64,000 nt of DNA from Tamarix chinensis. Lineage: Eukaryota; Streptophyta; Magnoliopsida; Caryophyllales; Tamaricaceae. The stretch covers positions 5,456,564 to 5,520,563 of the forward strand of contig CM060175.1 in the NCBI GenBank assembly GCA_030549775.1, in the 5' to 3' direction. A program made the translations under genes and the position numbers. Shown in pieces: positions 55,740 to 64,000 of this stretch (positions within the stretch are counted from its first letter, which is position 1; each line of letters starts with the position of its first letter). The notes under the pieces were generated by a model. That model was not told where the DNA came from. It made no database searches and saw only the letters and a list, made by a program, of their open reading frames with translations.

Positions 55740-57770
55740 CCCAACCTACTTGTGGAATAACTACTCTTTATATCCTTAAAGCACTGGTCCAAGCTTGAAG
55801 AAAACACACATATACACCTACATTAACTTGCATAAATGATATGCTCCCTTAAACAAAAAAACATAGCCACCACAATGGACCTGACTCAAGCATAACATTA
55901 GTATGATTCGCATTAAGTAAATAAAGTCTGAGTAACACATAGGGTCATGTTATACACATCATAATAGTTCACATGCACTAATAATAATTCATATATGACA
56001 ATAATTTCACATATAATTATATATAATCCAAAATTATCAAATAAAATCCGATAACAACAAGATAAGTTAAACTCAACACTTATTACTATTTTCATATTTT
56101 TGCAAAGGTTATCAACCAATTTCAATTTAATTTAAACTCAAGAGGGTGATCAACATGTAACAAGTTTCAACACTCTGACATTAACCTATATCTAGGTCTC
56201 AAATCAATTACCAACACATAAAGTAATAAGTTCTTAAACTCTAATATGGTAATCAATGTTTGGTGCTCAAATAGAAAACCAACTCATAGTCTGTCTCTAT
56301 CATCCAATCATTAAATATGCATAACCTCTAAGATTTATGTTGCATCTTAATAAAATAATTGTGGGGCCTTACTGATATACTAAGAGTAGATACTTAAAAC
56401 AACAATAGAAATGACTATCATCTCATTTATAAGGTCTCTAGTCCTCTAGAGCATACAATTCCTAAAGCTGAGATATTTCACTTTAAAAATCAACGTTTTA
56501 TTTAAATGATGGCATACTATAAATAGAAGCACATGCATTACCATTTAGCATATGCTTGGAAAATCTAGTTGAAAAGATAACTGAAAGCTTAAAAGTTCTG
56601 AACTAGTTGAAGTAGTTTTTCAAAAACTAGCTTATAAGTTACTAAAAAACTAATTGCCAAGCAAATAGTTTTAGTAAGCTAAAAGTTATCTTATTAGCTA
56701 CTTTTGATCATATCAAACATGCACTTGATCATTTTTATCATGAATTATTACCCATTATCATCTTTTATCTAGAAGGGATAAAAGAGTTCAACGGCTTATC
56801 ATTTTTGATCTACAAAGGACCAAAGGACTCAACTAATTATCATTGTCATCAAAAGCCAAGGTGAAGACATAAAGTCATTAACCACCACGTCTACTAAGTT
56901 ATTAGCAAGTTATTATCTTTACTTCTAATTATTCAAAATAAACCCCAAGAACAAAACCAAAATTAATGGTTGACACTAAGATTGATAAAAAAAAGTGAAT
57001 CAAGGTCCACATAAAGTCCATATTATCCACATTACTAATATATTACTAATTATGACCATAATAGCCTTAGGAACCCTGACCAAATATAAGGCCATAAAAT
57101 CACCTATTGAATTAGCTACCTAACCAAACACAAGGTGTCACTTAAACACTCTAATTAAATTATTCGAATTCCACAATTAGTTTAAGAGTATAATTTCTAA
57201 AAAAGTAAAAATACCACTTTACCCTTATGTCAAAATAATTTCATTTTAAGAATTTTTATACCAAATATTATTATTACAAAATAAAATTCAAACCAAGACT
57301 TAATAACATAAAAATAATTATTTTAAAAATAATTTAGAGTTTTAGATAATTTACTGGAATTGATAAAATGGAAAAATACCCTAAGATATTATTTAAAGCC
57401 ATTTTTGCACATAAAACACTATTCCATATTCAACTAAGATTCCATATAACATATGATTTAGATACTTTAAAAATTAACACATATTTTATGGAAAATAAAT
57501 CTTGAATTCATGTAAAATGACTACCACAAATCTTGAATTCATGTAAAATGACTACCTTTAGGCTTGCACAAACTTAAACAATACATATTACACTCTTATG
57601 ATACTCAAATCTAATCATGTTATATATCAAAACTTTTATATAAATTATTTAAGGAATAAAATTAACATTTCAAAACCACCAATATAGATCTTAGATAGCC
57701 AAACATGTTTTTAGGGTGAGAGTCTCAAACTATTTACACATCTATTTTTATGCTATTTGCAACATGCTTT
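55740..57770. other. AT-rich repeat-like DNA, nothing identified
   Basis: No coding similarity seen. It contains a doubled phrase, CTTGAATTCATGTAAAATGA, at about 57502 and 57532 (about a 30-bp duplication). Confidence 0.5.
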
Positions 57771-58574
57771 TCGTAACATCCCCAATTTTTGAACTAGAAA
57801 ATTTTATTTTTAAGACAATGTGGAAGCATTTGAAAAACAAAATTGGAGAATATTAATGTCACATCAACCATGAGAGAGCTATGATCATCACTTAACCCAT
57901 ACCTAATGTAAGGTAAAACGAAACAAGGAACAAAAAATGTGTGCTCATAACATTAACGTGATAAAACAAGATAATACGGAAGAGAAAAATATTATAGATA
58001 AAATGAGTATGACAGTTTATAAAACTAAATATAGGAAATTGAGCCAATAGTTTAAATAACCAAAAATACACAAACTTTCCAACATAATGGGCAAAATACT
58101 TCTAATCAGTTAGCCTAACTCTTATGTAAACTCATAAACCTCCAACCCCAAGTAATGACCCTCTAATGACCCATGTCATCACCTTCAGTATACTCTATCT
58201 GAGAGTCGTAACCTTACAAATATTCCTCTGCTACTTAAACTAGAAGCTGAATCATCATAGTAACCACACAAGTATAGTATCAGTATGGTTAAGTATTAGT
58301 AAAACATACTACCTAAAATATGGTAAGGCTCATGCAACACATTGAAGTCACATAACAACATGGTGATATCACAATGGTACAACTCAAGTACAATAAGGCA
58401 TGTACACATGATCATCATGGAAGTATAAAAGTACGGTAAATACATGCAATCCATATAATTTAAACCATATTAGAATTCTTCCTATACTAACCACACATAT
58501 TTCAGTTTATAAGATAATTTGTTTGACCATACCCAATTCTCCACCATGAAAAAAAGGTCATGGTAGCACAAATA

Positions 58575-58830
58575 ATCAATGGGATATCACACCCATCACA
58601 CAAGATTAGGATACATTGAAGGGCTTTCTTCAAGGATACCACGCCCACCACACGTGGTTGAATTACACTAAGGACTTGTACCGGGATACCTCACCTGCCA
58701 CTCTTGAATGTCTCCAATGCAAGGGCGAAAAAGTTAGGATACCACACCCGCTTAAGCAATAGACAATAAGAAGTGATAGGGGTCTTGTACTACGATACCT
58801 TACCTACTAGAGCTAGACATAGATGCCATG
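58575..58830 (+). repeat. Degenerate minisatellite, GGATACCACACCC core (about 5 units)
   Basis: The core words GGATATCACACCCATCAC, GGATACCACGCCCACCAC, GGATACCTCACCTGCCAC, GGATACCACACCCGC and CGATACCTTACC are spaced about 50-57 bp apart. They are separated by variable sequence. Confidence 0.7.
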
Positions 58831-59334
58831 CCGACCTACCGCAGTATAATCCTATACCTCAAAGATATGCGCATACCCCCTATTGAATACAATATGGTAG
58901 AGAAGAAAATAGCAACTGATTGAAAAATATATCTAAGGGTAACTCGCCCACTAACTCCCGACAACTACTCAGAGAGATGGAGAAAAAGGCTCGGACAAAA
59001 TCTTAAACCATTAATTTATATTTTCAAGTGATATCACAAATCATAATAAAATCCACACATAACCAACAATTATAACACCAAACACAATTAAATTCTATCA
59101 TTTAACCAAATTGGGTGTTTTCAAATGATAACACCAAATAAATCATAAGGCATAAAAACCACCAATTGGGTGTTTAGAGATGACACCATGCTTAACCAAA
59201 TTTAAGTCTCAAATACCATTGTGATGATTCTTATTAAATCAGGGCAATCATGGTTGAAATCATAATTAAAATGTTGTAAATAAATAGAGGTACCAACAAA
59301 AAATGCCCCATAGAAATACAACAAATTTTAACAA

Positions 59335-59770
59335 ACCATAACTGGACTAGTTGATCTGTCCCTCTAACCAGTCGACTAGTCTAATCATACCAGAGCTAAA
59401 CTAAAAGAACACCAATGAACCAATGAACTGGTTTGGTCTAATCGGTTGATGGATCTAAGTAGAGACCGACCCATTTTGGTTTGTAGAGAAACCAGTCTAT
59501 GGGTTTGACCAATTGATCGACTGGTCATAATAACTAGTCGACTTGGTTTGGTCTAACCTGTTTATAGATATAAGTAGAGACCAAACCATTTTGGTCTGTA
59601 GGGACACCAATCGATGGTTTTGACTGACCAATCAATTGTTCATCAAAACCAGTCAACCTGTTTATCAAACCAATTAGTTGATCTCACGACCAACCAATCC
59701 AAAGCTCCAAACCATTCAACAGCTCGCATAACCAATCAATGGGTTTGAGGAACCAATCAATTAGTATGGG
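59335..59770. repeat. Palindrome-type AACCAGTCGACTGGTT cluster 2 with 115-bp tandem
   Basis: Dense words CTAACCAGTCGACTAGTC, ATTGATCGACTGGTC, ACTAGTCGACTTGG and AACCAGTCAACC. Two tandem 115-bp units start at about 59430 and 59545 (GGTTTGGTCTAA, then TAAGTAGAGACC, then CATTTTGGTYTGTAG). Confidence 0.75.
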
Positions 59771-60099
59771 TAAAATACCACCCACACTTGCGATACACAC
59801 ACCAAAATTTATCACACATTACCATATTAATCCTTGAATGCTTCTATGTTAAAACACACATACAAATATATGCCGCACACCTAGAATCACATGGAAATAT
59901 GGTGATGTACATACTCAAATAAATCATACTCAAACAGCCAACTTTATTCTTTAAATTAGAGAATTCCCATAATACTAACTTGGGAAGAAACATAATACAT
60001 GATCAAATCATGGAATAAAAATTAGACCATACTTACACATACACTGAACACATATAACCCCAATATACCACATAACCCTATTTATGTTAAAGATGAGAA

Positions 60100-61950
60100 C
60101 GCCTTACCTTGAAGCAATTGTTCTATCACAAAGCTTTTACTTGATGGCTTGTCTAGTAGAGCTTTGCTTACTAAGAGAATAAAAGAAAAAACCATTAAAT
60201 CGTCTTTCAAAACATCATTAAAAATCAAGAAAAACTAGAATGAGAAGAATAACACAAAACACCACCTTTTTTTTCCTAAAAAACAAGGTGTCAAGGAAAG
60301 GGCTGGAATCTTCAACTTTTCTCAACCTTAATTCTTTCTTACTTAAGGAAAGTAGGAGAGAACTACAAACAAGATTAGAAAAATAGAAAGGAACATAATT
60401 TTCACACAAAGAAGGGAGAAAATTAGAGAAAGTCTCTATTTTTCTCAAAAAAATAGGAGAAGAGGAGATAATGAAAGGATGCTCAACACATGAGGAAATT
60501 TTCCATAAAGAAAAGGGGGAAGAGAGTAAGAAAAATAAGTGAAGAATGAGAATGGATCATAAATAAAAGGTATAGAGTTAGGGTTAGATCGACATTCACA
60601 AGAAAGAGGGGGATGAGACAGGTGGGGATGAGACCGGTGATGTTGAATGTGGGTAATCAAGAAGTGAGGGTTGACTTGATGGGGGCGGTGGGGTTGAGTG
60701 TAGTCAGAAATGAGTATGGTAGTGGGTTGGAAATCAAGAGATTGTGCACAAAAGTCAATCTCACAACCCCAACTACTAGAAGAGAGAGGGAGAGGTAAAG
60801 GAGAAGAGAGAAGCTAAATCTTTCCTCAAAAGTGCATTTTGAAAAAAACAATTGGCTAATTAAAATTTTATAATGTTCTAAATAATGTGAAATTAATTTT
60901 AGAGCACTAAAACATGCTTATTAGCCTAATTGGACTCTAATAAGAAGTTTTAATAAACATTAGAGAGAAATTTGAATCAAAATTAGAAATGGATCTAAAT
61001 TTGATCTGTATGCCCTAATTATTAATCCCTTAACTTTGTTTATTATGGAAGGAAATGTGTCCATATATGATTTGTCTCTTATTCCTTATTGATATTGTTT
61101 TCTCTTCATAGGCTTTATCCATTGGTGGTAATATTAGATGTTCAAGCTTATGCCTTGGAGTTTGAATCCACACATTTACTACCTATGTAATTTTCATTAA
61201 TTATGCCCTTTAGTCCATATGTTCTCCTATGAAACTTGTTGGAATGCATGCTAAAGATTCCTATATGCTTTGCTTGATTCATATATTCTTATCAAATCTT
61301 GGGTTCCTAGTTTTACTTGGTATAACCTCATGGTATAATAGTTTGTACATTATTTCCTACCCTATGTTGCTAGCCTGGAACCACCCTATGTGGTTAAACA
61401 TAAGCATGTATCATGTATGTTTTCTAATCATCATGATTAGAGTATTATCTCTATTAAATATGATCTATGATTATTTCAAAGTCTCATCATGTATTAAGTG
61501 TATTTTGTGGACATGCTTGTAGTGAGTTGTTTCTACTTAGCATGCACGCCATACTAATACCACATTGTTTTAGTTCTTGTGTAGGTATCTCATGCTTTGC
61601 TTGTTACTATTCAAGTAATTAGTCAACTCAAGAAGTGATTCGGTTTGGATCCTTGGGATTATGGTTCTTATTTTATTTTGGCTTTTGTTGAGCTCTATTA
61701 AATTTTTTTATCTTATATTTATTTTCAATATAGTTTTGTAAATCTTTTATCATAATCGAGTCAAGTGACAACCACACTTGCCTATTGGGGTACACATTTA
61801 CTTTTTAGCCTTACACTCGATATATGTTAGGTATTGATTGTACATCTCTTATATTGGATTTGGTGGTAGCAACCTACACTTATTATTAAGATTTCACAAA
61901 TTGTCTTGTAAAATAAACTTTTTTTGGTTATGAAAAAGGGGTTTTACAAT
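60100..61950. other. Repeat-like DNA without supported genes
   Basis: Purine-rich 60240-60800 and AT-rich beyond. The segment at about 61550-61670 shares diverged phrases with 7420-7540 in AARE intron 1. Small open frames have no recognisable content. Confidence 0.45.
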
Positions 61951-63400
61951 GTTGAAGTTATGTGTGTGTATTACTTGGTGAAGTTATGATATAATATGTA
62001 ATTATGATATTATGTGATACTGTTAGTCTTAGGCCTTGCTAGACTTTGTTAAATCTCAAGCATATTGGCGTAATTTGTTATCTTGATAGGTTATATCTGA
62101 ATAGATTCAAAATATGATTTAGTATAATTGTTTTTGAAATATTTTGAGGGTGAAAGTGTTGGTAATTTTTGGGACTTTGTCAAAATTTGTGATCTTAGAT
62201 GATTCTTATCCTTCAGGGAATTTGGGGTCATATTATGAGTTTTGTGGGGATGAAAAGTATGTTATTGTAATCATTGATGTTTTTATATTAAATTTCATAT
62301 ATATTATGTCAAGGTTTGGTTACATGTGTAGCGAGTTATGTTAAAAAGAAGTTTTTGTGGTGTTTATGAAGACTAGGGGAAATTTTTTCATTTTTGGGTC
62401 AATTATAAATATCAAGGCTATGAAAGTGTTATTGGGGGTAAGTGTTCTATGTCTATAGTTTGGGATAATTATGAAATTTTTTTTACTAATGTTATGTGAA
62501 GATGGCTTAAAATGGACTTAGAAATCCTAAGGACTTGATTGGTATTTTATGTGCGAAACATTGGAGTTAAGTCATGATTTTTGGATATGTTGGGATAATG
62601 TATCAAATTTGATGGATTGGTGACTACTATTGGAGGATCTATGCCATAAATATGAATTAGGATTTTAGATGGGTATGATGGGTCTTTTTATTAGTGTTTT
62701 ATTTCCTTGTGGCTTGGTTTTGCTTCTCTCCTATATTATGGTTATACTATGAGATTGTGGCATGTTGAACTTAGTTAACCATGGTGTATCTATGTGTACA
62801 CATGAAATTAATTGTTGGAATGAATTCGGTAATATTGGTATTTCACATAATGATAAGAAATAATCCACATGGTAAGACATTAATATTTATAGTGGAAGAT
62901 TACGTGTGCCAAGACTGAGTTATAACAACCCATTCCCCTGAATGACAATAGTGATAAGGAGCATTCTACTCTAGGATTTTTACAATTCTATTTTACTAGA
63001 TGATTATAGTGGCTAGGCGCATTCTTCTATGGGACATTATCACTTCATTCCGCCAAATGAGAATAGTGAGGTCCCTAAACTCAAGTGACTAAGTACATGG
63101 AAATGCATGGTCATCTAATTAATAAGGAAACTTAATATGGTTCTCCTAGAATAATCTATTATCATAAACATTATGTACGTATAGTCTTCCTTCATGTAGC
63201 CTTATATGATATGCGTGTCCCTATCTTGTGAAGGTTATTGTTATCTTATTTGGTTTGTAAATATTGGCCATTTTTTTTATGGGTGTTGCTCATTCACACA
63301 AGCAAACAACCCAGATGTTGATGTATAGGTCTCTAATGACTTCTTTCTTTGATAAGTTTGATACACTTTAAGTGGATGGGTGATTATATTATTTGGTTTG
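61950..63400 (+). repeat. LTR-like repeat copy 2 (related to 40700-42990)
   Basis: Collinear with copy 1 in the same orientation: GATTTTTGGATATGTTGGG, then the ~57-bp minisatellite (62905-63080), TCCCTAAACTCAAGTGACTA, and GATACACTTTAAGTGG. Divergence is high. Confidence 0.5.
62905..63080 (+). repeat. Minisatellite of ~57 bp (3 units)
   Basis: Units with AACAACCCATTCCCCTGAATGACAATAGTG-type cores, each ending in GGAGCATTCT or GGCGCATTCT. The array ends in AGTGAGGTCCCTAAACTCAA. Counterpart of the array at 42430-42660. Confidence 0.65.
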
Positions 63401-63810
63401 GGTGCAATGTGTGGGCTATCTGGTAGCTAGGGTTTTTTTCTGGATACCCTATAAGATCTTGGTTCCATATCATCCTGTTTATTATATTTTGATTATCTTG
63501 TACTTAGAGTTTATCTCTAAATTCTTCTTTGGTTTATGAAATCTCTCTCTTATTTTATTGCTATCTTCTTTGATGTTCATAATGTTTTATATTGTACTAG
63601 ATATAATAATGACACAAAAAAACCACACTCATATTTAGTATGGTGGTAATACCTAATTATTAAATGTTTAGCTTTCAGGAAAAAAAATTCTAGTAAATTT
63701 TAACGTGTTTCATTAGTACTTTTATGGTACCAAAAAACTTCATTTTTCAAAATTTTAAAATACTACTCTATAACAACAAGATATTGTTGTAATGACTTTA
63801 AGAGACAATT

Positions 63811-64000
63811 TATAACACACCAACCTCACTAAGGTCGTGAGTAGTTGCTTTAGAGTGATTTTAGGATCAAAAGACTAGCTCCATAAATTAACACGAGTTC
63901 TTTTAAGTTTTTTTTTATCAACTCACACGCATCCAGAAAAATTTCCTAAAAGGTCACTCATCCTTAAATTACTCCAAGTTAAGCACTCTTAATTATTGAC
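63811..64000 (-). repeat. Second Cassandra-like LTR with 5S rRNA-derived sequence (cut by window end)
   Basis: Read on the minus strand: GAGTGCTTAACTTGGAGTAA, TTTAAGGATGAGTGACC, then TTTTAGGAAATTTTTC and TGGATGCGTGTGAGTTG. This is the Cassandra/5S order (compare GTAGTACTAGGATGGGTGACCTCCTGGGAAGT). It continues GAACTCGTGTTAATTTATGG AGCTAGTC and ends TGTTATA at 63811. AATTGTCTCTTAAAGT, a decayed primer-binding site, follows. The LTR start lies beyond 64000. Confidence 0.7.

Larger units (their letters stand above)
57774..60100 (+). repeat. LTR-like repeat with minisatellite and palindromic cluster
   Basis: Opens near GTAACATCCCCAATTTTTG, like the start of plant gypsy LTRs. It continues with a GGATACC minisatellite (58575-58830), the phrase AACTCGCCCACTAACTCCCG and a palindromic cluster (59335-59770). 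Non-coding. Ends unresolved. Confidence 0.45.

Noticed and set aside
60218..60851. Several minus-strand open frames of 64-76 codons
   Set aside because: Phe/Leu/Ser-rich products of a purine-rich tract on the plus strand; overlapping frames and no similarity.
1..64000. CRISPR arrays, tRNA genes, bacterial-type operons or origins
   Set aside because: None seen; the window is plant nuclear DNA. The TGGTATCAGAG matches are retrotransposon primer-binding sites, not tRNA genes.

Overview
This window is nuclear DNA from a flowering plant. The evidence is GT-AG spliced genes of plant-typical families, heavy intron expansion by LTR retrotransposons and MITEs, degenerate CCCTAAA telomere-type patches and 5S-rRNA-bearing LTRs. 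I cannot name the species from sequence alone.

Layout. Positions 1-28505 (+) hold the 3' part of an acylamino-acid-releasing enzyme (AARE, acylpeptide hydrolase) gene. Sixteen exons give 703 codons plus stop, all splice junctions are GT-AG and in frame, and the catalytic Ser/Asp/His are present. The 5' end lies outside the window. Two introns are giants. Intron 1 (268-9792, 9.5 kb) is filled with MITEs, LTR-like debris and telomere-like patches. Intron 9 (12244-25353, 13.1 kb) holds a three-layer nest: a Ty1/copia element (12957-25174, minus), interrupted by a Ty3/gypsy element (17852-24804, minus, TSD AGTGT), which is itself interrupted by four copies of one hAT-type MITE family. Three more copies of that family sit in introns 1, 9 and 10.

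Positions 28506-32576 hold the AARE 3' flank, a foldback MITE, a decayed pentatricopeptide-repeat (PPR) gene relic (about 30515-31195) and the presumed 3' region of the next gene. Positions 32577-33995 (-) are an intact, intronless CBL-interacting protein kinase (CIPK/SnRK3) gene with a GC-richer coding region and a TATA box about 105 bp upstream of the start codon.

Positions 34140-64000 contain no protein-coding gene I can support. They hold AT-rich repeat DNA: Stowaway-like and hAT-like MITEs, ATT microsatellites, diverged LTR-like copies with minisatellites of about 50-60 bp, a Ty3/gypsy integrase relic (about 55180-55730, minus), clusters of a degenerate palindromic AACYAGTCGACTGGTT-type motif, and two Cassandra-like LTRs carrying 5S-rRNA-derived sequence (53452-53757 plus, and 63811-64000 minus).

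The two intact genes act in unrelated processes: turnover of N-acylated or oxidised proteins, and calcium/CBL signalling. Nothing suggests they work together. The most striking content is the transposon archaeology: a well-delimited hAT MITE family with CpG-rich ends and readable target-site duplications, the nested intron 9, the 5S-bearing LTRs and the palindromic clusters.
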